A DNA stretch of 64,000 nucleotides, from the NCBI RefSeq assembly GCF_017875645.1, contig NZ_JAGGMR010000001.1, positions 992,001-1,056,000 of the forward strand, in the 5' to 3' direction. The notes beneath the pieces are model-generated. The model worked only from the letters and a program-made list of their open reading frames with translations, was not told the DNA's origin and ran no database searches. This document shows, piece after piece, positions 28,556-36,721 of this stretch; the stretch's first letter is position 1; the number at the start of each line of letters is the position of its first letter. Made by a program: the position numbers and the translations under genes. The stretch comes from Nocardia goodfellowii. Its GTDB lineage: Bacteria > Actinomycetota > Actinomycetes > Mycobacteriales > Mycobacteriaceae.

Positions 28556-28778
28556 GGGCGGGCCGGTCACCCCTCGCGATCGGCCCGCCCATTACCCGTG
28601 GGTGGGATCGTCGGCGCACCCCGAATGGTTACCTTCGGCAGCGGCGCGGCGCCGATCAGCTCCCGGAAGAGCCACTGAGTACTGCCCGGTAAAACCGACC
28701 GGGCCGGTCACCCCTCGTGGACCGGCCCGGCCGGCTTCACCTCCGCGACTCGGCCTGCCACCCCTCGTAGACAGGCCG
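28556..28778. repeat. Cluster of three hairpins with an identical ACCCCTCG loop
   Basis: Hairpin 1 (28556-28590): 13-bp stem including one G-T pair. Hairpin 2 (28699-28730): 11-bp perfect stem. Hairpin 3 (28751-28778): nine pairs with one mismatch. All present ACCCCTCG at the start of a 9-10 nt loop. Stem sequences differ but remain paired, for example GGTC/GATC, GGTC/GACC and CCTG/CAGG. They lie in the non-coding 28540-29087 interval, on either side of 108 bp with no clear feature. An RNA element or REP-like repeats are both possible; simple terminators are less likely because no T-tracts follow. Confidence 0.6.
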
Positions 28779-28942
28779 GGTCCCGGATCCCCACCCCCGC
28801 CCCGTAGCAAATGGTCGTTCGGCTGTTCTCCGGTGTTGAGACAACTTTGCAACCGGCCTCTTAGCGGCGCCTTAAGAAGAACTTGTACGACCGAAAATGC
28901 AGGTAGGAGACAAATCGCCCACGCGTCGACGGCACATGCCGG

Positions 28943-29041
28943 ATGATGGACGCGGGTGCACTGACAGGATTGGGGATGGCGATGGAAACCGTGGTGGTCT
29001 GGGTGCTGGCCTGCTTGCTCTACTGGTGGGGGCTGCTCTAG
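28943..29041 (+). CDS. Candidate tiny membrane peptide (21-32 aa)
   Basis: An open frame starting ATGATG at 28943, or at ATG 28976 preceded by a GGAT/GGGG stretch. The shorter form reads MAMETVVVWVLACLLYWWGL plus a final L: essentially one transmembrane helix with aromatic residues at its end. No family is recognised. It lies alone in a long non-coding interval upstream of the katA terminator. An alternative frame from 28897 (54 codons) overlaps it. This could be chance; codon evidence is too short to decide. Confidence 0.3.
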   Translation: MMDAGALTGLGMAMETVVVWVLACLLYWWGLL

Positions 29042-29086
29042 TTCGCCGCACGATCCGCTGATTGCGGCACCGGCCCCTGGGTAGAC

Positions 29087-29131
29087 AAAAGTCGGGGAGG
29101 TGCGACCTGGGTGGACACGCACCTCCCCGAC
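29087..29131 (-). terminator. Intrinsic terminator of furA-katA
   Basis: 14-bp perfect stem CGCACCTCCCCGAC/GTCGGGGAGGTGCG with a 13-nt loop. On the minus strand it is followed by TTTT (29090-29087). It lies 49 bp beyond the katA stop. Confidence 0.85.
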
Positions 29132-29180
29132 TCGGGGGCTCCCCGTGGGCTGTTCGGGGAGTTACCTATTCAGTTGCGGC

Positions 29181-30635
29181 TCAGAGGCTTTCGCGGACCG
29201 CCACCTCGATGCGCTTGCCGAGATCGGCGTCGACGTTCTTCCAGTACTGGAAGACGCGAGTCAGGATGGGCTCCTGGACGCCGCCGAGGATATGACCGGC
29301 GACATTGGCCACCAGGCGGTCACGCTCGTCGTCGTCGAGGACCTCGCGGACCAGCGTGCCGGCCTGGGCGAAGTCGTTGTCCTCAGCGTGCTGGATGTAG
29401 CCGGCGCGGAGCATGGTGGGATCGAAATCCCAGGCGCCGCCGTCGGGAGCCTGGTGTGCCTGGGCGTGCGGGCCGCCGAAGGAGTTGGGGGCGTACACCG
29501 GCACGCTCGCGTCGTTGTATTCGAAGCGCATGGCGCCCTCCTTGGAGTAGGAGTTCACCTCGGCGGCCCTGGCCCGGTTCGGCGGCAGCTCGTGATGGTT
29601 GACGCCGATGCGGTAGCGGTGCGCGTCCGCGTAGGCGAAGACGCGGCCGAGCAGCATCTTGTCCGGTGAGAAGCCGATGCCGGGAACGAGATTCGACGGC
29701 GCGAAGGCGGCCTGCTCGATGTCGACGTGGAAGTTGCCGGGGTTGCGGTTCAGGGTCCAGCGACCCACCTCGATCAGCGGGTAGTCCTGCTGCGACCACA
29801 CCTTGGTCAGGTCGAACGGGTTGAAGCGGTAGGACTCCGCCTCTGCGACCGGCATGACCTGGACCTTCAGCGTCCAGCTCGGGAAGTCGCCGCGCTCGAT
29901 GGCCTCGTAGAGGTCCTTGCGGTGGTGATCGGGGCTGGTGCCGGCCAGGTGGTCGGCCTCGGCCTGGGTCAGGTACTCGATGCCCTGATCGGTCTTGAAG
30001 TGGTACTTCACCCAGAAGCGTTCGCCCTCGGCGTTGATCCACTGGTAGGTGTGCGAACCGAAGCCGTCCATGTGGCGGTAGGTCTTCGGGATGCCGCGGT
30101 CACCCATCAGCCAGGTCACCTGGTGCGCCGTCTCCGGGCGCAGGGTCCAGAAATCCCACTGCATGGTGTGGTCGCGCAGACCGCTGCCGGGCAGGCGCTT
30201 CTGCGAGTGGATGAAGTCGGGGAACTTGATCGGGTCCTTGATGAAGAACACCGGGGTGTTGTTGCCGACGATGTCGTAGTTGCCGTCCTCGGTGTAGAAC
30301 TTCACCGCGAAACCACGCGGGTCGCGCCAGGTGTCAGGACTGCCCTGCTCACCGGCGACGGTGGAGAAGCGAACCAGCGATTCGGTGCGCGCACCCGGCT
30401 GGAACAGCTTGGCCTTGGTGAAACGGCTGACATCGTTGGTCACGACCAGCTCGCCGTAGGCGCCCGAGCCCTTGGCGTGCACCACGCGCTCCGGCACCCG
30501 CTCGCGGTTGAAGTGCGCGAGCTTCTCGATCAGGTAGTGATCGTGCAGCAGGATCGGACCCTGCGTCCCCGCGGTGAGGGACTCGTCGTCGCTCGGGACC
30601 GGGGTGCCGGTGTTCGTGGTTGTCGGCTTGATCAT
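29181..30635 (-). CDS. katA: Monofunctional heme catalase
   Basis: A 484-residue clade-3-sized catalase that dismutates H2O2 in the cytoplasm. The distal site is [11 protein letters not shown] (H53) and [11 protein letters not shown] (N126 region). The proximal heme tyrosine lies in the RxFxY motif of [15 protein letters not shown]. Length and sequence are normal for the family. ATG 30635 has AGGAGG ten bases upstream and overlaps the furA stop (ATGA), so the two are translationally coupled and under FurA control. Transcription ends at the hairpin just downstream. Confidence 0.97.
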   Translation of the reverse strand: MIKPTTTNTGTPVPSDDESLTAGTQGPILLHDHYLIEKLAHFNRERVPERVVHAKGSGAYGELVVTNDVSRFTKAKLFQPGARTESLVRFSTVAGEQGSPDTWRDPRGFAVKFYTEDGNYDIVGNNTPVFFIKDPIKFPDFIHSQKRLPGSGLRDHTMQWDFWTLRPETAHQVTWLMGDRGIPKTYRHMDGFGSHTYQWINAEGERFWVKYHFKTDQGIEYLTQAEADHLAGTSPDHHRKDLYEAIERGDFPSWTLKVQVMPVAEAESYRFNPFDLTKVWSQQDYPLIEVGRWTLNRNPGNFHVDIEQAAFAPSNLVPGIGFSPDKMLLGRVFAYADAHRYRIGVNHHELPPNRARAAEVNSYSKEGAMRFEYNDASVPVYAPNSFGGPHAQAHQAPDGGAWDFDPTMLRAGYIQHAEDNDFAQAGTLVREVLDDDERDRLVANVAGHILGGVQEPILTRVFQYWKNVDADLGKRIEVAVRESL

Positions 30636-31078
30636 GCGAAAGCCTCCTGGGCTCTTGAACTTTGACAGGTTGGGCAGGCGCCCCAGAACACGACCTCGGC
30701 CTCGTCGACGACGAATCCGTGGGCGTTCACCGGGGTGAGGCAGGGGGCTGGTCCTACCGCACAGTCGACATCGACGACCGCACCGCAGCTTCTGCACACC
30801 AGGTGATGGTGGTTGTCACCGGTCCGGGTCTCGTACAAGGCGGACGAACCCGCGGGCTCGATGCGCCGCAGGATCCCGGCATTAACGCAGGCGCGGAGCA
30901 CGTCGTAGACGGCCTGCGTGGATACCGACCCGAGCGCTTCCCGCACCGTGCCGGCCACCGTCTCGGCATCGGAATGCGGCCGGTCCGCGACGGCACGCAG
31001 GACGGCCAGTCGCGGCGCGGTGACCCGCAGGCCCGCGTGCCGCAACCACTCGCGTGGATCGGTGCCGATGGTGTACAT
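30632..31078 (-). CDS. furA: Fur-family redox/metal-responsive repressor (FurA-like)
   Basis: A 148-residue Fur protein. The winged helix includes [15 protein letters not shown] and [20 protein letters not shown]; the metal region has [18 protein letters not shown] and the zinc pair CPTC near the C-terminus. In mycobacteria the equivalent gene represses the downstream catalase and itself. ATG 31078 coincides with the predicted transcription start, so the mRNA is probably leaderless. The overlap with katA makes a two-gene operon. Confidence 0.94.
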   Translation of the reverse strand: MYTIGTDPREWLRHAGLRVTAPRLAVLRAVADRPHSDAETVAGTVREALGSVSTQAVYDVLRACVNAGILRRIEPAGSSALYETRTGDNHHHLVCRSCGAVVDVDCAVGPAPCLTPVNAHGFVVDEAEVVFWGACPTCQSSRAQEAFA

Positions 31079-31084
31079 GCACCC

Positions 31085-31113
31085 ATCGTGGCCCGTTTTC
31101 TGGAATTAGTCAA
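31085..31113 (-). promoter_or_regulatory. Promoter and probable FurA box of furA-katA
   Basis: On the minus strand: TTGACT (31113-31108), a 17-nt spacer, CACGAT (31090-31085). The AT-rich stretch TCTTGACTAATTCCAGAAAA overlapping the -35 resembles the autoregulatory FurA site described in mycobacteria. The start is predicted at 31078, the A of the furA ATG. Confidence 0.7.
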
Positions 31114-31252
31114 GAATCAGAATCTGTACACATATGGCCCAGCGGTGGCGACGGAAATCAGCAGCGGATCGGTTGCCGGGCAGCGGCCGGTCCGGGGCGT
31201 TAGGGTGTGCCGAAACGTAACTTCAGGTCCCGACCGGGGAAGGAGTTCCACC

Positions 31253-31981
31253 ATTCTCGTCTACGAGAGCAGCTTGCCGACCAGCACGAATCCTCAGCAG
31301 AGTCTGCGCGAGTCCGCGTTCTCGATCATGACTCGGGCGGACTTCGACTACTCCCCCGCCGACGACGACGTGCTGGTCACGGCATTCGCCCACGAGATCG
31401 CGCGCGACCGGTGGCTGCCGCCCGGGGAGACCTACCGGCACCGCGCGTACCAGTGCTTTCGAATGTCGGTACGGGACATGAGTTTTCAGGCCGAAAGCGA
31501 TCCCGACCCATACCTCCAGTCGAAAGAGGTCAATTCGATGGCCGGCGGGGTGCAGCGCTCGTTCGCCACCCTCGACCCGGATCATCCGGTTACCGCCGTC
31601 ACCGCCCGAATCGCCGCCGCCGTCGCCCGCCAACTGCTCGGAGCCGGCGTGCTCGCCGCCGATACGACGCCGCATTGCCTGGTGGACGCGCACTACATCC
31701 GGATCTACGCGCCGGGCAAGCCGTGCCCGGAAGGCATCCATCGGGACGGCTTGATCGCCGGCTCCGCCCATCTGGTGCGACGGGAGAACATCACCGGCGC
31801 CGACTCCATGCTCTACGACCTGTCCGGCCGGGAAGTACATCGCTGCGTGCTGACCGATCCGCTGGACTCGTTCGTGTTCGACGACTCCCGAGTTATGCAC
31901 TACACCACCGACATCGAGGTTGCCGAGGCCGGGCGCGCGGCCCATCGCGACGTATTGCTGATCGGCTTCCGCACGGCATGA
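31253..31981 (+). CDS. 2-oxoglutarate/Fe(II) dioxygenase of the amino-acid hydroxylase type (PF10014-like)
   Basis: A protein of about 242 residues resembling bacterial L-isoleucine/leucine dioxygenases. The iron triad is H163-x-D165 in EGIHRDG and H216 in VMHYTTD; a C-terminal Arg for 2-oxoglutarate lies in DVLLIGFR. Family segments YLQSKEVN, GGVQRSF and LDSFVFDDSRV are present. The start is a puzzle: homology seems to begin before the first ATG (31328), and the only good ribosome site (AAGGAG at 31240-31245) sits seven bases before an ATT codon at 31253; GTG 31205 and TTG 31274 are in frame but badly placed. ATGA overlap couples it to the M20 gene. The substrate is probably a free amino acid or derivative. 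Confidence 0.85.
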   Translation: MLVYESSLPTSTNPQQSLRESAFSIMTRADFDYSPADDDVLVTAFAHEIARDRWLPPGETYRHRAYQCFRMSVRDMSFQAESDPDPYLQSKEVNSMAGGVQRSFATLDPDHPVTAVTARIAAAVARQLLGAGVLAADTTPHCLVDAHYIRIYAPGKPCPEGIHRDGLIAGSAHLVRRENITGADSMLYDLSGREVHRCVLTDPLDSFVFDDSRVMHYTTDIEVAEAGRAAHRDVLLIGFRTA

Positions 31982-33195
31982 CGGATCCGGCCGCACCGTT
32001 CATCTCCCAGCTCGACCGGCTACTTCCGGAGGATGAACTGGTGCGGATCGCGGCCGAGTTGACGGCGGTGCCGTCGCTCACCGGAGCGGAAACCGAGCTC
32101 GCCCGAACCGTACGAAACATGTTGTCGGAGCATGACATTCACGTTGTGCTACAGGAAGTAGCGCCGGGCCGCGAGCAGGCCGTCGCAACGCTGGGGCCGG
32201 ACCACGACACTCCCGCGTTGCTGTTCAACGGGCATCTGGACATGGACCCGCTCGGGGGCGAGTACACCGCCCGGCGCGTGGGCGACAAGCTGTACGGCGC
32301 CGGGCTGCACAACATGAAGAGCGGCCTCGCGGCCATGATCGGAGCGGCGATCGCGTTGCGGCGCAGCGGCATTCCGCTGCGCCGGGCGCTGCTGCTGGAG
32401 TTCGTCGTGGGCGAACTCCAGGGCGGGGTGGGCACGAAATTCGCGCTGGCGAGTGGGCTCACCGCGGACGCGGCGGTGGTGCCGGAACCGTATTCGGTGC
32501 GCCGGATCATCACGCGCACCGCGGGCGTACACAAGTTCGCGGTGGTGGTGCGCGGGCGCACGGCGCACACCAGCCGGCAGCACGAAGGCGTGGATGCCGT
32601 CGCGGTGCTGCGTAAGACCCTGGACCTGCTGGATGCCGCCGAGCTGGGTTTGCGCAATCCCGACTTTCCCCCGCTGCCGCGCATGCAGATCGCCGGGTTG
32701 ATCGCCGGTCGGGGCGAGGACCATGAGCTCTCCGGGATCAGCTACTGCGCCGACAAGGCGACCGCCCTCGTCGATCTGCGGTATCCCCCGCCGTATGAGC
32801 CCGGCGCGGTCGGTGCGGCGATCGAGCAGGCAGTGCAGCGCGCCCGCCTCCGCTTTCCCGAAGCCACGATCACCGTGGACCAGCCGCCGGATCCCCGCTT
32901 CCGGGTCGGCGGCGCGGATATGCCACCGATGGATATGCCCGCGGATTCGGGCATAGTGCGCGACATCGCGACGCTGCTGCCGCGCGTCTCCGACTTCACC
33001 GTCGCCGAAACGGGATTGGCGTTGCCGTATTCGTATTGCGGGAACGACACCACTCATTTGAGCCGTGCGGGCATCGAATGCTGCCTCTTCGGTCCGCGTG
33101 GCGCGCCCGGCGACACCGAACTGCATGTATTGATCAGCGAAATGGCGGCCTGCGCGCGGACGCTCGCCGCCTTGGCGGTGCAGCGCTGCGCCTGA
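31978..33195 (+). CDS. M20-family (ArgE/DapE/ACY1-like) hydrolase with an altered metal centre
   Basis: A 405-residue protein with the M20 fold and a lid domain (about 180-300). Metal-site positions: H86 in FNGHLDMD is present, but the bridging Asp is Asn (N112 in GLHNMKSG) and the second of the usual Glu-Glu pair is Leu (E146-L147 in VGELQGG). E170 (VVPEPY) and the final His (H383, ELHVLI) are kept. The catalytic base E146 remains. This suggests a mononuclear or inactive site rather than normal dizinc hydrolysis. It is translationally coupled to the dioxygenase, so it probably handles an N-acylated or conjugated form of the same amino acid. Confidence 0.85.
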   Translation: MTDPAAPFISQLDRLLPEDELVRIAAELTAVPSLTGAETELARTVRNMLSEHDIHVVLQEVAPGREQAVATLGPDHDTPALLFNGHLDMDPLGGEYTARRVGDKLYGAGLHNMKSGLAAMIGAAIALRRSGIPLRRALLLEFVVGELQGGVGTKFALASGLTADAAVVPEPYSVRRIITRTAGVHKFAVVVRGRTAHTSRQHEGVDAVAVLRKTLDLLDAAELGLRNPDFPPLPRMQIAGLIAGRGEDHELSGISYCADKATALVDLRYPPPYEPGAVGAAIEQAVQRARLRFPEATITVDQPPDPRFRVGGADMPPMDMPADSGIVRDIATLLPRVSDFTVAETGLALPYSYCGNDTTHLSRAGIECCLFGPRGAPGDTELHVLISEMAACARTLAALAVQRCA

Positions 33196-33221
33196 AAGGT
33201 CAACCGCCGTGCTGCGCGGCG

Positions 33222-36077
33222 CTAACCGTCGAGCCGGGCGAGATGCTCCCGGACCCGCTCGGCCAGCGGCACCCCGATGCTCTCGTAGAGCGCGAGCGCC
33301 TCGACCCAACGCTGCCTGGCTTCGGCCGTCCGGCCGGTCTCGCAGGCCACCTGTCCCAGCCCACGCAAGGCGTCGGCCTTGCCGTGCGGATCGGGGATCC
33401 GCTCGGCAACGGTCAGCGAATCGGTGTAGAAGTCCCGCGCGGCAGCGTAATTCGCGAAGTACCGCTCGATATGGCCGAGACCGCGCAGCATATCCACCTG
33501 GCCGAGCGTGAGATTGATGTCGACCGCGATGTCGTAAGCCTTCTCGAAGTACGCCCGAGCCGCCTCGTTCGCGGCCACGCTGCGTTCCACATGGCCCAGA
33601 CCCCACAGCGACCACGCCTCGCCGTAGCGATCATGGATGTGCAGCGCGATCTCCATCGAGTCGTTGTAGTAGCGGCGGGCCGCCTCCCGGTCACCGACCA
33701 GCCGGGCGATATGCCCGAGCCCGCGCAGCGCGTCGCCCTCGATCTTCGGATGACTGATCTGCCGGGCCGTGCGTAGCGCGTCGGTGTAATTGCGCCGGGC
33801 CGTGTCGTAATCGCCGATCCGGCGGACCACCTCGCCGTGACCCCACTGCACCGACGCGGACCTGCCACGATCGTCCACCGCGGCGGCGATTTCCCAGGCC
33901 ACCCGGAAGTGCTCCCGGGCCGCCGGATAATCGCACACCAGCCGTTCCACATGCCCGAGACCATTGTGGGCATCGCATTCGGTGGGGCGGTAGCCGATTT
34001 CGCGCGCGATCCGCAGAGCCTCGGTGTAGAAGTGCCGGGCCGGATCATGATCGCCGATGATCCACGCGGTCTGCCCGAGCTCGCACAACGCGTCCGCCTC
34101 ACACCGCGGATCGCCGACCTGCACGGCGATATCACGGGCCAGCAGGAAACCGTCCCGCGCCTTCCGGTATTCGCCGCCGAGCTGGTCGATGCGTCCGAGC
34201 TCCAGCAGGGCATCGGCCTCGGCACGCCGGGCACCGACGAATCGAGCGGCCCGCAGCGCGGCTCCGTACAGCCGATGCGCGTCCGACCAGTGCCCCAGGC
34301 TCCAGAGCGCGGGCGCGAGCAGGCGGGCCAACTCCGCGACCTCCGAGCTGGAGCCCGCCGCCTCGATGCAGCCGAGCAGATTCTCGCGTTCGGCGATCAG
34401 CCAGTCGCGAGCCTGCGAAGTCTCCACGGAGGCATGGCTGTTCAGCGGCCGCACGTGGCGAGTACCGGTCGACGGGCCGGGCGGATCGGGCGCGACCATC
34501 CGGCGGACGGTCGCCAAGTTGCCGCTGATCAGCCGTTCGGTCATCGCTGTTCGCGCCGACGGCGGATTATCTTGTTGCGCATGCCATCTCGCGCACAGCC
34601 GGGTCAGATCGTGCAGGCTGTAGCGTGGCCCGCCGATGCCCCGGGTTTCCGCCGGATCCAGAAACCCCGCTTCGAACAGTCTGCGCAGCAAGGCCTTTGC
34701 CTGCGCCAGCGGCACCGCCGCCATCATCGCCAAGGCTTCGGCGCTGATTTCCGGCCCGGGATACCAGCCCAGCAGTTGGAGGGCACGCCGCTGCGCGGGA
34801 TCCCGCAACCGTTGATAGGACACCTCGAACGCCGCCAGCAACGACTCGCCCTCGGCATTGAAGTGGCCGAGGATCTGCTCGACCGCCGCGTCACTGCGAA
34901 TATGGTCTCCCTCAGCGGCTTTCAGCTCGGTGGTCAGGTTCGCGAACTCCCGGGCGGTGTCGGCGAGCAGGTCATCGCCGTGGTGCGCGATCTGCCCCGC
35001 GATCAGCTTGATCGCCAGCGGCAACCGGCCCGAGGTCTCCAGGATCTGCTGGACCGCGGACGCGTCGTAGCCCGGACGCAGGTTCGCCAGCCGCACCAGC
35101 AGCGCTTCGGCCTCGGCCCAATCCATCGGCTTGAGTTCCATGGGCGCCGCCCCGGCCAGACCGGTGAGCTTGGCCCGGCTGGTGAGCAGGACGAAACACC
35201 CCGGCGCCTGCGGCAGTAGATCTCTGGCCTGCTCGGTTTCGAGCACATTGTCGAACACGATGAACATGCGGCGGTCTTTCATCGCGTCCCGCCACCGCTT
35301 GGCGCGGGCGGCCCGATCCGCTTCGATCGGCTCCGGCGTGACACCGACCTCGAGCAGCAATTGTTCGAGCACATCGGCGGGATCGCGCGGTTCCCAGCCG
35401 TCGGTGTGCCCGCGCAGATCTAGCCACAGCGGACCATCCGGATAGCGCCGGGCGAACGCCGCGACCGCGTAACTGGCCAGTGCCGTCTTGCCCACGCCGG
35501 GCGGGCCCTCGATGACGTGCACGGCCGACGAATCACCGTGCAGATGCCGGAGCACCCGCTCGTGCAATTCCGTGCGCATATCCTCGCGTCCGGTGAAATG
35601 TGGTGCCTGCGCCGGTATTTCACCACCGAGCGGCACCGCGGATCGGATCGCCGCGCGGCGGGCCACCGCATCCCGGTATTCCTGCTTCTCCTTTTCCGGC
35701 ATGAACTCGAGATCCGCGATATCCACCAGCTGGTCCCAGGTGGTGCCGTAGACGATCGCGAGATTCTTCAGCGCGTCCATGGTCGGGCGGGCGGCCCGGG
35801 TGTAGGGCCAGCTCTCGAATTCGGAGATCCGGCTCGGCTTCATGGCGGCGGTTTCGCCCGGTAGTTCCCGGTACCGATCGGCGACCTCGCCCTGGGTGAG
35901 GTCGTGCGCATGCCGCCACGCGGCGCGCGGCCGGACGCCGCGCGCACGCAACTCCGCGACCATCGGCTCCAGCAGTTCGTGATCGCTGAGGCCGAGCGCG
36001 GCCAACCGGGCGCGCAGCCACCGGCGTTCCACCGCGCCGAACCGCTCGGAGCGCCACCATTGCTCATCAGTCCGCAT
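33222..36077 (-). CDS. STAND regulator: XRE-like HTH, NB-ARC ATPase and C-terminal TPR array
   Basis: A 951-residue protein. The N-terminal 40-110 region has an atypical HTH (WRHAHDLTQGEVADRYRELP, RISEFESWPYTRAARPTMDA). The NB-ARC domain has Walker A GPPGVGKTALASY (K197), Walker B MFIVFDNV and LLTSRAK, followed by a winged-helix region and at least eight TPR-like repeats of 40 residues with the consensus GLGHVER...ARxxYxxALxIA. Such proteins are signal-gated switches acting in transcription or defence. The start at 36077 has GGAGG nine bases upstream. A candidate operator lies just upstream at 36125-36171. No partner is established; two small genes are divergent from it. Confidence 0.9.
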   Translation of the reverse strand: MRTDEQWWRSERFGAVERRWLRARLAALGLSDHELLEPMVAELRARGVRPRAAWRHAHDLTQGEVADRYRELPGETAAMKPSRISEFESWPYTRAARPTMDALKNLAIVYGTTWDQLVDIADLEFMPEKEKQEYRDAVARRAAIRSAVPLGGEIPAQAPHFTGREDMRTELHERVLRHLHGDSSAVHVIEGPPGVGKTALASYAVAAFARRYPDGPLWLDLRGHTDGWEPRDPADVLEQLLLEVGVTPEPIEADRAARAKRWRDAMKDRRMFIVFDNVLETEQARDLLPQAPGCFVLLTSRAKLTGLAGAAPMELKPMDWAEAEALLVRLANLRPGYDASAVQQILETSGRLPLAIKLIAGQIAHHGDDLLADTAREFANLTTELKAAEGDHIRSDAAVEQILGHFNAEGESLLAAFEVSYQRLRDPAQRRALQLLGWYPGPEISAEALAMMAAVPLAQAKALLRRLFEAGFLDPAETRGIGGPRYSLHDLTRLCARWHAQQDNPPSARTAMTERLISGNLATVRRMVAPDPPGPSTGTRHVRPLNSHASVETSQARDWLIAERENLLGCIEAAGSSSEVAELARLLAPALWSLGHWSDAHRLYGAALRAARFVGARRAEADALLELGRIDQLGGEYRKARDGFLLARDIAVQVGDPRCEADALCELGQTAWIIGDHDPARHFYTEALRIAREIGYRPTECDAHNGLGHVERLVCDYPAAREHFRVAWEIAAAVDDRGRSASVQWGHGEVVRRIGDYDTARRNYTDALRTARQISHPKIEGDALRGLGHIARLVGDREAARRYYNDSMEIALHIHDRYGEAWSLWGLGHVERSVAANEAARAYFEKAYDIAVDINLTLGQVDMLRGLGHIERYFANYAAARDFYTDSLTVAERIPDPHGKADALRGLGQVACETGRTAEARQRWVEALALYESIGVPLAERVREHLARLDG

Positions 36078-36124
36078 CGCCGCGCACCTCCGGCCCTCCC
36101 CCACCAGAATTACCGGCGCACAAC

Positions 36125-36171
36125 ATTTTCCGAGTCGGTCCGGCCGGAAAATTCGGGGATCACTTTGTGAT
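36125..36171. promoter_or_regulatory. Inverted repeats between the STAND regulator and its divergent neighbours
   Basis: ATTTTCCG-N12-CGGAAAAT (36125-36152) and ATCAC-TTT-GTGAT (36159-36171). They sit in the 150-bp divergent gap and are AT-rich compared with the surroundings, as expected for operator/promoter DNA. Confidence 0.5.
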
Positions 36172-36228
36172 ATTTCCTGCGTACCAGGCCGATTTCCCCA
36201 GGTCAAGGAAGGCATTCGGGAGGAAGCC

Positions 36229-36369
36229 ATGCTGCGTACGAAAGGGATCGCGACACGCCGGAAAGCATTGCGACTATGGCATTGTCGGCGCCGCACCCTG
36301 CGCCGAGGACGCAGTACCGAGGGGGAACGATATGGCCATCACCGCGACCGACTGGCTGATAACCAGTGA
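36229..36369 (+). CDS. Candidate Arg-rich 46-aa peptide
   Basis: The frame begins at ATG 36229, five bases after an excellent GGGAGGA ribosome site, and reads MLRTKGIATRRKALRLWHCR then further Arg-rich sequence. It is strongly basic, overlaps the start of the next gene by 38 bp in another frame and has no recognised family. It may be a leader peptide, a small nucleic-acid-binding protein or chance. Confidence 0.35.
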   Translation: MLRTKGIATRRKALRLWHCRRRTLRRGRSTEGERYGHHRDRLADNQ

Positions 36370-36706
36370 TATTGCCCTGGAGGCGGCATTCCGCGTCGAC
36401 CTGCCGGAACCAGGCCGCGGCAAGTGGATCCTGTCCTATCTGCCGACCAACCTCCGGCTGACCCGGGCGCAAGCGTTGTCCGGCATCGTATTGGCGGAAA
36501 TGATTCTGCTGGAACAGCGTTACCCGGCGCATCCGCTCGACCGGGAAGTCGCGCAGCTTCGTGCCGCGGACATCGGGATCACGCTGCTCGACGCCATGGT
36601 GCTGCTCGCTTTGCGAGCACCGATGACAGCGGCCGAGCAAGACGACGAGCCGTGTGTGACCAAGGTCCGCACCCGCGCGGCGGAGGTGACCGGGGCGAGA
36701 GGGTGA
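36332..36706 (+). CDS. Hypothetical protein (124 aa)
   Basis: No family recognised. The ATG at 36332 follows GGGGGA at seven bases. The sequence (MAITATDWLITSDIALEAAF, LPTNLRLTRAQALSGIVLAE, RAADIGITLLDAMVLLALRA) appears helical with an amphipathic core and no signal peptide. It is divergent from the STAND regulator and converges on the AAA ATPase gene, whose stop is 15 bp away. Confidence 0.6.
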   Translation: MAITATDWLITSDIALEAAFRVDLPEPGRGKWILSYLPTNLRLTRAQALSGIVLAEMILLEQRYPAHPLDREVAQLRAADIGITLLDAMVLLALRAPMTAAEQDDEPCVTKVRTRAAEVTGARG

Positions 36707-36721
36707 TCGTCATCAGCCCAG

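Noticed and set aside
28556..28778. CRISPR array
   Set aside because: The shared element is only a loop of about 8-10 bp within variable palindromes, with irregular spacing and no Cas genes.
28592..29122. Minus-strand frame in the hairpin-cluster gap
   Set aside because: It has no ribosome site or recognisable motif and runs through the hairpins and the katA terminator.
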